A stretch of DNA of 64,000 nt from Streptomyces sp. NBC_00102 (lineage in GTDB: Bacteria > Actinomycetota > Actinomycetes > Streptomycetales > Streptomycetaceae). Of this stretch, positions 39,143-48,098 are shown piece by piece. Position 1 is the first letter of the stretch. The number at the start of each line of letters is the position of its first letter. The notes under the pieces were generated by a model. That model searched no databases. It had not been told where the DNA came from and saw only the letters and a program-made list of their open reading frames with translations. The DNA is taken from NCBI RefSeq assembly GCF_026343115.1, contig NZ_JAPEMC010000001.1, positions 5,041,501-5,105,500 on the forward strand. The letters are read 5' to 3'. Position numbers and translations under genes: made by a program.

Positions 39143-39928
39143 TCACAGGCCGAACCGACGCTGGAGATCCCCCAGCTGGCCGGGGAGACGGGGTGCGGAC
39201 CCAGGTTGACCCCCGCCGTGGACGCCGGGACCGCCTCCACCCGGCACTCCCGCCTCCACCGGAACCGCGCCCACCGACTGCTCGGCCATCAGTACCTCGG
39301 TCGACTGCAGCAGGACCGTCCCCGCGCCGACGAACTCGAACTGGTGCTCCTCGCCGGAGGTCCCGCCGATCCCCGTCAGCGAGCGCAGCCCGCCCATCAC
39401 GCCCCGCATGTACCCGTGGTCGTAGTGGTGGCACGGGGACGGGCAGTCGGCCCAGCCGACCAGGGCCTGCGGGTCCACCCGCAGCGGCGGCTCCATGAAG
39501 ACCACCGGCCCGTTCGAGGCCGCCACGAACTTCCCCGTACCGATCAGCGTGAGGAACCCCGGCACGATCGACTGCTTCAGCGCCAGGGACGGCTGGAAGG
39601 CCAGCAGGTTCCCGGAGCGGATCGTCAGGTTGCCGTTGTCGAGGTCGAAGGAGTTGACGTCGAAGGCCCGGTCCGCGAGGAGCATCTTGCCGCTCCCCTC
39701 GGCCACCACCCAGTCGCCGGCGTGCATCGGCGAGTGGAAGCTCGTCCGCAGCAGCCGGTCGAAACGGCCGTTGCCCACTCCGTCGAAGTCGATGCGCCCG
39801 TAGTAGGCGATCATCTTCCCCTTCTGGAGGAACCACTGACTGCCCTTCAGCTCCACGCAGAAGGTGTAGGAGTTGACGTTGTCGTCCGAAGGCAGCGTCA
39901 TCGGATCGAAGATCACGGGCGTGCTCAC
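39143..39928 (-). CDS. AIM24 family protein (third of three)
   Basis: 261 aa. All-beta AIM24 (formerly DUF124) domain, with the family's beta-roll features DWVVAEGSGKMLLADR and SFDLDNGNLTIRSGNLLAF (in part). It differs from the other two by a DCPSPCHHYDHGYMRG insertion with two Cys and four His and by a Gly/Pro-rich C-terminal tail of about 35 residues. Function in bacteria unknown. Its ATG overlaps the stop of the preceding AIM24 gene by four bases, so the three are one operon. Confidence 0.87.
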   Translation of the reverse strand: MSTPVIFDPMTLPSDDNVNSYTFCVELKGSQWFLQKGKMIAYYGRIDFDGVGNGRFDRLLRTSFHSPMHAGDWVVAEGSGKMLLADRAFDVNSFDLDNGNLTIRSGNLLAFQPSLALKQSIVPGFLTLIGTGKFVAASNGPVVFMEPPLRVDPQALVGWADCPSPCHHYDHGYMRGVMGGLRSLTGIGGTSGEEHQFEFVGAGTVLLQSTEVLMAEQSVGAVPVEAGVPGGGGPGVHGGGQPGSAPRLPGQLGDLQRRFGL

Positions 39929-40575
39929 AGCTTCTCCTCCGACGCCTGGACGTACACCGCACCACTGCCGCTCAGCTCCAGCTGGAACGCCTCGCCCGAG
40001 CCGCGCCCCACCATGTCGCGCCAGCCCAGCGCGGTGGAGAGCTTGTTGCGTACGTCCCCGTGGTGGGCGACGTACGCCTGCGGGTCCACGTGCACCTCGC
40101 GGCCGGGCGTGATCGGCAGTTCGACCACTCCGCCGTGGGCCATCACCGCGACCGCGCCGTGGCCCTTGAGGGTCGTGGTGAACAGGCCCTGCCCGGTGAC
40201 CTGGCCGCGCACCATCCCCATGACCCCGCCCTGCGAGCCCATGAACATCGTGCCCTGCTGGAGCGTCCCGTCGAACGCCAGCAGCCGGTCCGCCTCCACG
40301 TAGAGGGTGTCGCCGGCGAGGTTGATGACCTGGATGTGGTGGCCGCCGTGGCCGAACATCACCGTGCCGCTGCCCTCGACCGTCATCAGCGGGGTCGCCT
40401 CGTTCGCCACCCGCCGGCCGATCATCGACATCAGCCCGCCCTGGCCGCCCTGGATGTTCGGGGTGAAGGAGACGTCGCCCCGGTAGGCGAGCATCGCGCC
40501 GCGCTGGCTGTACATCTTCTGACCGGGGACGACCGTCGCCTCGATCATCTTCGAGTTGATCTCGCGGAACGGCAT
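39925..40575 (-). CDS. AIM24 family protein (second of three)
   Basis: 216 aa. AIM24 domain throughout: repeated beta motifs TPLMTVEGSGTVMFG, DTLYVEADRLLAFD and GQGLFTTTLKGHGAVAVM. No signal peptide or membrane helix. The start codon shares one base with the stop codon of the gene before it (TGATG at 40573-40577), so translation is coupled. Function unknown; it probably assembles with its two paralogs. Confidence 0.87.
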   Translation of the reverse strand: MPFREINSKMIEATVVPGQKMYSQRGAMLAYRGDVSFTPNIQGGQGGLMSMIGRRVANEATPLMTVEGSGTVMFGHGGHHIQVINLAGDTLYVEADRLLAFDGTLQQGTMFMGSQGGVMGMVRGQVTGQGLFTTTLKGHGAVAVMAHGGVVELPITPGREVHVDPQAYVAHHGDVRNKLSTALGWRDMVGRGSGEAFQLELSGSGAVYVQASEEKL

Positions 40576-41207
40576 CAGACGTCGCCCCCGATCGTGTTCC
40601 GCTCGCTGGGCTGCACGTACACGAGTCCCTCGCCCTCGAAGCGGATCTGGAACGACTCCCCGGAGCCCTCGCCCATGAACGTGCGGAAGCTCACTCCGGA
40701 CTGGAAGTGCTGCTGGAGGTTGCCCTGGTGGGCGATGTAGGCGCCCGGGTCGACGTTCAGCGGGTACTGCGGGGTCACCCGGAGGACCACCGCCGACCCG
40801 TCCGACATGATCGCCGCCTGCCCGGTGCCCTCCACGGTCGTGGTGAACAGGCCGTTGCCGCTCGCCCCGCCGCGCAGCCCGGTGAAGCTGGTGCCGGTAC
40901 GCAGCCCGGCGTCGGTGCAGAGCAGATTGCTCGCCTCCACCCACAGCTTCTCGCCGCGCAGCGACACGAGGTTGATCTCGCTCGCGCGGTCGGCGAAATA
41001 GCAGGTGCCCTGCCCCCGCACCTCCATCACCGTCATCTGTTCGCCGGTCAGCCTGCGGGTCACCATGCCGCGCAGGCCCTCACCGCCACCGGACAGTTTC
41101 TTGAACGCCATCCGGCCGTCGTACGCGACCATCGAGCCGTTCTTCGCCTTCACGGCATCGCCCGTCAGATCGACGGCGAGCGTCTTGCTGCCTTGGAGTC
41201 GGAACAT
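40575..41207 (-). CDS. AIM24 family protein (first of three)
   Basis: 210 aa. AIM24 domain with the same motif order as the second copy (MTVMEVRGQGTCYFADR, EKLWVEASNLLC, NGLFTTTVEGTGQAAIM). ATG 41207 starts the recognisable domain; a GTG lies six bases upstream. The three paralogs are tandem and coupled, arguing for a hetero-oligomer or for three specialised versions of one function. Divergent from the DUF3817 gene with a 210-base promoter region. Confidence 0.86.
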   Translation of the reverse strand: MFRLQGSKTLAVDLTGDAVKAKNGSMVAYDGRMAFKKLSGGGEGLRGMVTRRLTGEQMTVMEVRGQGTCYFADRASEINLVSLRGEKLWVEASNLLCTDAGLRTGTSFTGLRGGASGNGLFTTTVEGTGQAAIMSDGSAVVLRVTPQYPLNVDPGAYIAHQGNLQQHFQSGVSFRTFMGEGSGESFQIRFEGEGLVYVQPSERNTIGGDV

Positions 41208-41417
41208 CGCCACGGACCGACGGTAGCCGCCCGTGCGGCGCACGGGCCAGTGTCCGGGGAAGGATCACAGACCGCCGCAGGTCCCACCCGTCCCACCCTT
41301 CCCGCGCGCCCCCGGGGCAGGAGTGGCGGGCGGGCGGTGCCACAATGGGGGCGGTTTGTGCTTGCTTTCACAAGCCGCGACGACAGCAGTGACGACCCTC
41401 CCACCGAAGGTGCCCTC

Positions 41418-41768
41418 GTGGACATCAAGACCGCTACCGCCCTGCACCGGCTGCGCCTCATCTCCATTCCCGAGGCGCTCTCCTTCCCGGCACTGATCAT
41501 CTTCGGATCGATCCTGAGCCGCGTCTCCGACATCGACTTCCTGATGATGCCGCTGGGCGCCCTGCACGGCCTCCTCTTCGTGATCTACGTCCTCTTCCTG
41601 CTCGACGTGTGGATCAAGGCGAAGTGGCCCGTCAAGCGGGTCGCCCTCTTCTTCCTGCTCTGCCTCCTGCCGTTCGGCGGGCTCTACGGCGACAAGCTCC
41701 TCAAGCGGTACGAGACGGACGGCGTCATCGCCGCCCGCGCCCGCCGCGAAGGCACGGTGAACGCGTGA
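41418..41768 (+). CDS. DUF3817 family membrane protein
   Basis: 116 aa with three hydrophobic segments (about 18-36, 43-68, 76-92) and the DUF3817 phrase [19 protein letters not shown] followed by KAKWPVKR. Function unknown. GTG 41418 has AAGG upstream; the long frame before it is not coding. The stop overlaps the next gene by four bases (GTGA). A paralog is encoded at 48099. Confidence 0.87.
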   Translation: MDIKTATALHRLRLISIPEALSFPALIIFGSILSRVSDIDFLMMPLGALHGLLFVIYVLFLLDVWIKAKWPVKRVALFFLLCLLPFGGLYGDKLLKRYETDGVIAARARREGTVNA

Positions 41769-42058
41769 TCGTCGCCTTCTCGGTCTCCCCGCTGGGCGTC
41801 GGCGAGGACGTCGGCGAGTACGTGGCCGACGCCGTCCGCGTCGTCCGCGAGTCCGGACTGCCCAACCGCACCGACGCCATGTTCACCTCGATCGAAGGCG
41901 AATGGGACGAGGTGATGGACGTCGTCAAGCGCGCAGTCGCCGCCGTCGAGGCCCGCGCCGGACGCGTCTCCCTCGTGCTGAAGGCCGACATCCGACCCGG
42001 CGTCACCGACGGACTCACCTCCAAGGTCGAAACCGTGGAACGGTACTTGGCCACCTGA
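41765..42058 (+). CDS. MTH1187 family thiamine-binding-fold protein
   Basis: 97 aa, ferredoxin-like alpha/beta protein of the YqgV/MTH1187 family ([18 protein letters not shown] at the N-terminus, VLKADIRPG near the end). Members bind thiamine or form tetramers; a catalytic role is not known. GTG 41765 overlaps the DUF3817 stop, so the two are coupled. A strong terminator follows at 42096. Confidence 0.85.
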   Translation: MIVAFSVSPLGVGEDVGEYVADAVRVVRESGLPNRTDAMFTSIEGEWDEVMDVVKRAVAAVEARAGRVSLVLKADIRPGVTDGLTSKVETVERYLAT

Positions 42059-42095
42059 CGCACCGTCCGCTCGAAGCGCCACCCGCTGCCCCCGA

Positions 42096-42128
42096 GGAGC
42101 CCCCCGCCGCAACACGGCCGGGGGCTCC
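42096..42128 (+). terminator. Terminator after the thiamine-binding-fold gene
   Basis: Arms GGAGCCCCC (42096-42104) and GGGGGCTCC (42120-42128), perfect over 9 bp. Confidence 0.75.
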
Positions 42129-42251
42129 CCGCGTTCCAGGGGAAAGCACCCCGACCCGCCCGCGAAACCGCTCACTCGGCCCTGCCGAGTCGCCGCGTTC
42201 CGGAAGATCCACTTATGTGGTGAGACAAACCGGTTCGACATTGGAGGCACG

Positions 42252-44090
42252 GTGCGGTCGGAGGTCTACGACTACGACTCCCACTCCCGGCTCGCGGGTC
42301 CGCTCACGGAACCGGAAGGACCGGCCTGCCGGGTCCGGTACCGGAGCCTCCTCGCGGCGGAGAAGCGGCGCACCCGCGCCGTCCTCCTGACGACCCTCGC
42401 CCCGGTGCTCACGGCACTGCTCCTGCTCTACCTCGTCTGGCCGACCCACTGGACCAGGCGCGAGAACGGCGAGTACTGGCTCGTCGCCGCCGACACCGCG
42501 ATGCTCGTCTCCATCGGGCTGATCGAACTCTTCATGCTCGTCAACGTCGTCTCCATCGCGCACGCCACACTGGTCGCCAGGGACCCGGTGCCCGTCGTCC
42601 CCGAGCCCGGCACCCGGGTCGCCTTCGTCACCACGTACGTACCGGGCACGGAACCCCTCGCCATGGTCCGCGCCACCCTCCGGGGCGCCGTACGGCTCCG
42701 GCACGACGGACCGCTGGACGTCTGGCTGCTCGACGAGGGCGACGACCCGGACGCCCGGGCGCTCTGCGCGGAACTCGGCGTCCACCACTTCACCCGGCGC
42801 GGGGTACCCGAGTGGAACCGGCCGAAGGGGGCCCACCGGGCCAAGACCAAGCACGGCAACTACAACGCCTGGCTGGAGCGGCACGGTGACGCCTACGAGT
42901 TCTTCGCCTCGGTCGACACCGACCACGTGCCGCACCCCGACTTCCTGCGGCGGATGCTCGGCTTCTTCCGCGACCCCGACACCGCCTTCGTCGTCGGCCC
43001 GCAGGTCTACGGCAACTACGACGCGGCCGTCACCAAGGCCGCCGAATCGCAGCAGTTCCTCTTCCACGCCCTGATCCAGCGCGCAGGCAACCGTTACGGG
43101 GCGCCCATGTTCGTCGGCACCAACAACGTCGTCCGCGTCGCCGCCCTGCGCCAGGCCGGCGGCCTGTTCGACTCGATCACCGAGGACATGGCGACCGGAT
43201 TCGAGATCCACCGCCGCCGCAACCCGCTCACCGGCCGTCACTGGCGGTCCGTCTACACCCCGGACGTGCTGGCCGTCGGCGAGGGCCCGTCCTCCTGGAC
43301 CGACTTCTTCACCCAGCAGCTGCGCTGGTCGCGAGGGACGTACGAGACGCTGCTGCGGCAGTACGCCAAGGGGCTGTTCCGGCTGCCGCCGGGCCGGCTC
43401 CTCAGCTACACCCTGATGCTCGTCTACTACCCGATGACCGCCGTGAACTGGCTGCTCGGGGTGGTCAGCTGCGTGCTCTTCCTCTGGCTCGGCGCCTCCG
43501 GCACCGAGGTCTCCGCCTCCCTCTGGCTGATGCTCTACAGCGACGCGGCGGCCCTCCAGATCGGCCTCTACCTCTGGAACCGGCGGCACAACGTCTCGCC
43601 GCACGAACCCGAGGGCTCCGGCGGCATCGCCGGCATGGCCATGTCCGCCCTCTGCGCGCCGATCTACCTGAAGTCGCTCGGCGCCGCCGTGCTGCGCACC
43701 AGCGGGCGCTTCGTCGTCACGCCCAAGGGCGGGGCAACCAGCCCCGACCGGCTCCTCACCTTCCGCATCCACCTCTTCTGGGCCGCCGTGCTGGTGGTCT
43801 CGCTCGCCGCGTCCGTCCCCCTGCACCACACGCACGCGGCGATGCGCACCTGGGCCGTACTGGCCCTGGCCATCGCACTCTCCCCGGTCGCGGTGTGGGC
43901 GGGCACCCGGTGGCGGGCCGCACACCCGGCGCGGCCCCGCCGGAGCGCACGGCCCGAGCTCCGCCGGCCGGACCCGCTCCCGCTCCCCGCCGAGGCGACC
44001 TTCATCACCACCACGACCACCGTGCCGCCCGCGCCGACGACCGGTGCCGCCCTCGCCGAACCCGTACGCAGCACCGCAGGAGGGAACTGA
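42252..44090 (+). CDS. cslA: Cellulose synthase-like glycosyltransferase CslA (GT2)
   Basis: 612 aa. Two N-terminal membrane helices, a cytoplasmic GT2 domain, then about five membrane helices and a basic, Thr/Pro-rich tail. All processive GT2 motifs are present: Asp161 (DEGDDP), DTD at 222-224, TED at 310-312, and QQLRW at 355-359. In S. coelicolor CslA works at hyphal tips with DivIVA, polymerising a beta-glucan needed for hyphae and aerial development. GTG 42252 follows TTGGAGG. The glxA-type gene starts three bases after its stop and a GH6 gene lies convergent, together equal to the cslA-glxA-cslZ locus. Confidence 0.92.
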   Translation: MRSEVYDYDSHSRLAGPLTEPEGPACRVRYRSLLAAEKRRTRAVLLTTLAPVLTALLLLYLVWPTHWTRRENGEYWLVAADTAMLVSIGLIELFMLVNVVSIAHATLVARDPVPVVPEPGTRVAFVTTYVPGTEPLAMVRATLRGAVRLRHDGPLDVWLLDEGDDPDARALCAELGVHHFTRRGVPEWNRPKGAHRAKTKHGNYNAWLERHGDAYEFFASVDTDHVPHPDFLRRMLGFFRDPDTAFVVGPQVYGNYDAAVTKAAESQQFLFHALIQRAGNRYGAPMFVGTNNVVRVAALRQAGGLFDSITEDMATGFEIHRRRNPLTGRHWRSVYTPDVLAVGEGPSSWTDFFTQQLRWSRGTYETLLRQYAKGLFRLPPGRLLSYTLMLVYYPMTAVNWLLGVVSCVLFLWLGASGTEVSASLWLMLYSDAAALQIGLYLWNRRHNVSPHEPEGSGGIAGMAMSALCAPIYLKSLGAAVLRTSGRFVVTPKGGATSPDRLLTFRIHLFWAAVLVVSLAASVPLHHTHAAMRTWAVLALAIALSPVAVWAGTRWRAAHPARPRRSARPELRRPDPLPLPAEATFITTTTTVPPAPTTGAALAEPVRSTAGGN

Positions 44091-44093
44091 CCC

Positions 44094-46052
44094 ATGCCCC
44101 ACCGGCCCACCAGACGGATCAGAAGGGCGGTCCTCGGCAGCGGGGCCGTCGTGGTGCTCGCGGGGCTCAACGCGCCCGCGGCGCTCTCGTTCGCCCAGGA
44201 CCAGTACCACGCGTACAAGATCGCCCAGCCCGGCTACCAGGCGCGCTACGGCTCCTGGCAGCGGGTGGACATCCCGAAGAGGTACCGGACCAACGCCATC
44301 CACGCCGCGCTGCTCCACACCGGCAAGGTGCTGATCGTCGCGGGCTCCGGCAACAACCAGCAGCACTTCGACGCGGGGACCTTCGACACGGTCCTGTGGG
44401 ACCCGGTGGCCGACACCTTCAAGAAGGTCGACACCCCGGTGGACTTCTTCTGCGGCGGCCACGCGGCGCTTCCCGACGGCCGGCTCCTCGTGGCCGGCGG
44501 CACGGCCCGGTACGAGGTGCTCGACGGCGAGGTGACCCGGGCCGGCGGCGGGATGCGGGTGAAGAACGAGAACCCGGACAAGGCGCTGTTCCTGAAGAAG
44601 GGCACGGTCTTCCGCTCTCCCTCGGGCGTCGAGTACCGCTCGCTCTTCGACGTGACCGTCCCCCGGGCCGTCAAGGGCGGCTTCGCCGTCACCTACTACG
44701 CGGACGGCGGGATGAAGCCGTGGAAGAGCAAGGTGACGGCGGGTGAGGAACGGGTCTTCGTCGAGGCGGTGGAGGCGGGCCCCGACTCGGTGACCGCCGA
44801 GTCCGCCCAGTACGAGATCGAGGGGCTCACCGGCAGGGAGGCCGACAACTCCTACGGCCTCGCCGAGAGGATCACCACGCAGAAGCAGGACTTCCAGGGC
44901 ATCCGGGCGGCCTACGAGTTCGACGCGCTCGCCGAGAAGTACATCAAGGTCGACCCGATGAAGGAGGCCCGCTGGTACCCGACCCTCGTCGGGCTCGGTG
45001 ACGGACGGGTGCTCGCCGTCTCGGGACTCGACGACGTCGGCGAGATCATCTCGGGCGACACCGAGATCTACGACCAGGCGACCAGGAAGTGGTCCAAGGG
45101 ACCGTTCCGCTACTTCCCGACCTACCCCGCCCTCTTCCTCACCAAGGGCGGCAGGCTCTTCTACCCGGGCGCCAACGCCGGTTACGGCCCGGCGGACAAG
45201 GGGCGTGCCGCAGGGCTCTGGGACCTGCGGAAGAACACCTTCAAGGCGGTCGGCGGGCTGAAGGACTTCGACGCCACGGAGACCGCCTCCTCCCTGATGC
45301 TGCCCCCCGTCCAGGACCAGAAGGTGATGATCCTCGGCGGCGGTGGCGTGGGGGAGTCGAAGGTGTCGACCGCCCGCACCGCGATCGTGGACCTCAAGGC
45401 GAAGAACCCCGTCTTCCGGGCGGGCCCCGATCTGCCCCAGGGCACGCGCTACCTCAACAGCGTGATCATGCCGGACGACACCGTCTTCACCACCGGTGGT
45501 TCGAGCGACTACCGGGGGCGCGGGGACAGCAACATCCTCAAGGCACAGACCTACGACCCGAAGACCGGCGAGTTCACCGAGGCGGCCGCCCCCACCATCG
45601 GCCGGAACTACCACTCGGAGGCGCTGCTGCTGCCCGACGGACGGGTGGCGACCTTCGGCTCCGACCCGCTCTACGGCGACCGGGCCAACACCAAGCTGGG
45701 CACGTTCGAGCAGCGGATGGAGGTCTTCACCCCGGCCGTGCTGCACCGTGCGGGCGGCGACCGGCCGGTGATCGGCGCCGGGCCCGAGGAGGTGGAGCGC
45801 GGCGACACCGTCACGTACCCGGTGACCGGCGGCGGCCGGCTCGCGACGGCCCGGCTGATGCGGCCGAGCGCAGTCACCCACACCACCGACGTCGAGCAGC
45901 GGTCGATCGCGCTGGAGCTGACCAAGGAGGAGGGCCGGATCACCGTGACGGTGCCGGAGGACAGCACCCTGGTGCCGCCGGGCTGGTACATGCTCTTCGT
46001 CACGGACACCGACGGCATCTCGTCTGTGGCGAAGTGGGTCAAGGTCGGCTGA
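44094..46052 (+). CDS. glxA: Copper radical oxidase GlxA (galactose oxidase-like)
   Basis: 652 aa. N-terminal TRRIRRAVLG plus a hydrophobic segment (about 13-34) for membrane export, then a seven-bladed Kelch propeller and a C-terminal beta-domain. Aligned by eye with galactose oxidase, the cofactor residues are Cys120 (FFCGGH) and Tyr295 (ARWYPTL) for the thioether radical, Tyr506 and His507 (RNYHSEA), and His596 (VTHTTD). It oxidises an alcohol or sugar end of the CslA glucan, giving peroxide; in S. lividans loss blocks glycan deposition and pellet formation. AGGAGG precedes the ATG; tightly linked to cslA. Confidence 0.92.
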   Translation: MPHRPTRRIRRAVLGSGAVVVLAGLNAPAALSFAQDQYHAYKIAQPGYQARYGSWQRVDIPKRYRTNAIHAALLHTGKVLIVAGSGNNQQHFDAGTFDTVLWDPVADTFKKVDTPVDFFCGGHAALPDGRLLVAGGTARYEVLDGEVTRAGGGMRVKNENPDKALFLKKGTVFRSPSGVEYRSLFDVTVPRAVKGGFAVTYYADGGMKPWKSKVTAGEERVFVEAVEAGPDSVTAESAQYEIEGLTGREADNSYGLAERITTQKQDFQGIRAAYEFDALAEKYIKVDPMKEARWYPTLVGLGDGRVLAVSGLDDVGEIISGDTEIYDQATRKWSKGPFRYFPTYPALFLTKGGRLFYPGANAGYGPADKGRAAGLWDLRKNTFKAVGGLKDFDATETASSLMLPPVQDQKVMILGGGGVGESKVSTARTAIVDLKAKNPVFRAGPDLPQGTRYLNSVIMPDDTVFTTGGSSDYRGRGDSNILKAQTYDPKTGEFTEAAAPTIGRNYHSEALLLPDGRVATFGSDPLYGDRANTKLGTFEQRMEVFTPAVLHRAGGDRPVIGAGPEEVERGDTVTYPVTGGGRLATARLMRPSAVTHTTDVEQRSIALELTKEEGRITVTVPEDSTLVPPGWYMLFVTDTDGISSVAKWVKVG

Positions 46053-46067
46053 GGCCGCCCGTACGCC

Positions 46068-46115
46068 CGAGAGGCCCCGGTCACCACCGCGTCCGGTGGT
46101 GACCGGGGCCTCTCG
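46068..46115. terminator. Very strong bidirectional terminator
   Basis: Perfect 22-bp inverted repeat (46068-46089 and 46094-46115) with the four-base loop CGTC, between glxA and the convergent GH6 gene. Confidence 0.95.
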
Positions 46116-46123
46116 CCACCCGC

Positions 46124-47131
46124 TCAGGATCCCGCGGCGCGGGCCAGGCCGAGCGCGTACTGCGGCCACCAGGTGCCGGCCGCCGGGCCGCCCCGGCAGG
46201 GGCCGTCGGAGTCGCCGGGGCGCTTGATCCAGAGGTAGGCGTCCAGCCGCTCCTCCCCGGTGTCGGTGGTCGGGGGAGTGCCCAGCGCCCGCCCCGGCGG
46301 GTTGCACCAGGCCTCGGAGCGTCCGCCTGCGAGCGGGCCGCGGCCGTTGCGGCTGCTGTCGATCACGTAGTGCGCGCCGCCGAGGAGGGCGGAGAGCCGC
46401 GTCCCGTAGGCCTTCACCGTGTCGTCGGTCTGGAAGTTGGAGACGTTGAGCGAGAAGCCGTCCGCCCGGTCGACGCCGGCCCGGTGGAGCGGCTCGACCA
46501 GCTTGGCGGGGTCGGCGAGCCACTCCGGGTTCCCGGCGTCCAGGTAGACCTTGGTCCCCGGATTGGCTTTGAGGGTGTCCACCGCCTGCGACAGCATGTC
46601 CAGCCGTTCGGCGTGCTTCTCCGGCGGGGTGCAGCCGTCCACGACGTGCGCGACGGCGTCGGGCTCCAGGACCACCGTGGCCGGCGCGTCCCCGATCGCC
46701 CCGGCGAACCGCTCGATCCAGCCCCGGTACGCGCTCGCGTCGGACGCCCCGCCGGCCGAGTAGGCCCCGCAGTCGCGGTGCGGGATGTTGTACGCGACGA
46801 ACAGCACGCTCTGCCCCGAGCCCGAGGCGCCCCGCACGGCGGTGCGGATGTCCCCCTCCGGGTCGTCGCCCGCGGGCCAGTCGGCCACCGGGTGGGTAGA
46901 GATCCGCTCCAGCAGCTTCGCGTCCGTCAGGCGGCCCTCCGCCTCCCAGGCGCTCACCTGACGGGCGGCGTCGCTCTCCGGGTCCACCCAGTAGGGCGAC
47001 GAAGCGGTGCTCCCGGCGGGATCCTCCGCGTCCCCGGACGGTGTCCCCGGCGGGGACGAGCAGCCCACCGCGAGGGCGGCCGAGACGGCCACGGCGGCGG
47101 AGACGACGGGCAAGATCCTGCGGCCGGACAT
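46124..47131 (-). CDS. Glycoside hydrolase family 6 lipoprotein (CslZ-type endoglucanase)
   Basis: 335 aa. Lipoprotein signal with lipobox AVGC (Cys about 24), Ser/Pro spacer, then a GH6 barrel: VLFVAYNIPHRDCGAYSAGG region, VVLEPDAVAHV with a catalytic Asp, and NVSNFQTDD, YVIDSSRNGRGP, AWCNPPGRALG near the C-terminus, all GH6 landmarks. It cleaves beta-1,4-glucan at the outer face of the membrane and matches the enzyme encoded next to cslA/glxA in S. coelicolor (SCO2838, cslZ). It converges on glxA and probably trims or releases the glucan. Confidence 0.9.
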   Translation of the reverse strand: MSGRRILPVVSAAVAVSAALAVGCSSPPGTPSGDAEDPAGSTASSPYWVDPESDAARQVSAWEAEGRLTDAKLLERISTHPVADWPAGDDPEGDIRTAVRGASGSGQSVLFVAYNIPHRDCGAYSAGGASDASAYRGWIERFAGAIGDAPATVVLEPDAVAHVVDGCTPPEKHAERLDMLSQAVDTLKANPGTKVYLDAGNPEWLADPAKLVEPLHRAGVDRADGFSLNVSNFQTDDTVKAYGTRLSALLGGAHYVIDSSRNGRGPLAGGRSEAWCNPPGRALGTPPTTDTGEERLDAYLWIKRPGDSDGPCRGGPAAGTWWPQYALGLARAAGS

Positions 47132-47478
47132 CCAGCCCCCTCGGACGGTGGCTCTTCACGGTGGCTTACGGAAACGGGCTTACGGGAAACGCGGGCTCAC
47201 GGGAAACGCGGGCTGCGGGCGACGGACACGGGGCGGGACGCCCGTGCGGGGCACGCCCGAGCGCCGGCCTCGCGGGATGCGGAGATGCCATCGACCCTGA
47301 CACACCGGTCACGGAGCGTGGCGCTGCGACACCGGTCGCCCCGGTCCGTCAACCGTGTGCGCGGCAAACCGTCCTCATTCGGGCGCCCGTGGGCGACCGG
47401 CCCGTTCCGCACGCGCATTCGGTACCGAACTCCGAGACGGCGCCCGCCGCGATGTGACCAGTGGGTAAGGTCGGAGCC
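47132..47478. other. 347-base divergent intergenic region (GH6 / MarR)
   Basis: It contains 17-bp direct repeats (47162-47219) close to the GH6 start and otherwise GC-rich DNA. Promoters for both genes must lie here; a GTAAGGTCGGAGCC ribosome site precedes the MarR start. No gene is seen. Confidence 0.5.
47162..47219. repeat. 17-bp direct repeats upstream of the GH6 gene
   Basis: GGGCTTACGGGAAACGC (47176-47192) and GGGCTCACGGGAAACGC (47193-47209) differ at one base and abut. A shortened copy precedes them (47162-47175) and a partial copy follows (47210-47219). They are just upstream of the GH6 start, in its leader. Confidence 0.85.
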
Positions 47479-47988
47479 GTGCCGAAGCCGCTCAGCCTTC
47501 CCTTCGATCCCATCGCACGCGCCGACGAGCTCTGGCAGCAGCGTTGGGGACCCGTGCCCTCCATGCAGGCGATCACCTCGATCATGAGGGCCCAGCAGAT
47601 CCTCCTCGCGGAGGTCGACGCGGTGGTGAAACCGTACGGGCTGACGTTCGCCCGGTACGAGGCGCTGGTGCTGCTCACCTTCTCCAAGCAGGGGGAGCTG
47701 CCGATGTCGAAGATCGGCGAGCGCCTGATGGTGCACCCGACGTCGGTCACCAACACCGTCGACCGGCTGGTGCGGTCCGGCCTGGTGGACAAGCGCCCCA
47801 ATCCCAACGACGGGCGCGGCACCCTCGCCTCCATCACGGACAAGGGCCGCGAGGTGGTGGAGGCGGCCAGCGTGGAGCTGATGGCGATGGACTTCGGGCT
47901 GGGCGCGTACGACGAGGAGGAGTGCGCGGAGATCTTCGCCATGCTCCGGCCGCTGCGGGTCGCCGCCCAGGACTTCGAAGACGCCTGA
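47479..47988 (+). CDS. MarR family transcriptional regulator
   Basis: 169 aa. Winged HTH: ELPMSKIGERLMVHPTSVT and TVDRLVRSGLVDKRPNPNDGRG carry the helix-turn-helix and wing. GTG 47479 (VPKPLSLPFDPIARADELW) follows GGAG at 47473-47476; a GTG 18 bases earlier is less likely. It lies ahead of the DUF3817 and isobutyryl-CoA mutase genes, as SCO5413 does in S. coelicolor. The ligand is unknown. Confidence 0.9.
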   Translation: MPKPLSLPFDPIARADELWQQRWGPVPSMQAITSIMRAQQILLAEVDAVVKPYGLTFARYEALVLLTFSKQGELPMSKIGERLMVHPTSVTNTVDRLVRSGLVDKRPNPNDGRGTLASITDKGREVVEAASVELMAMDFGLGAYDEEECAEIFAMLRPLRVAAQDFEDA

Positions 47989-48098
47989 GCCACTAGTACG
48001 GCCCGGGCGCGGGCCCGCACACGGGCCGTACGCGGGCCGTACGCGCGGGGGTGTGCCCGCTGCAAGATCGCCCCCGGGCTCCGGCTAATCTCGATGTC

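Noticed and set aside
42213..47159. 1648-codon minus-strand open frame opposite cslA-glxA
   Set aside because: A shadow of two highly biased genes. Only its far end (46124-47131, another frame) is a real gene, the GH6 lipoprotein.
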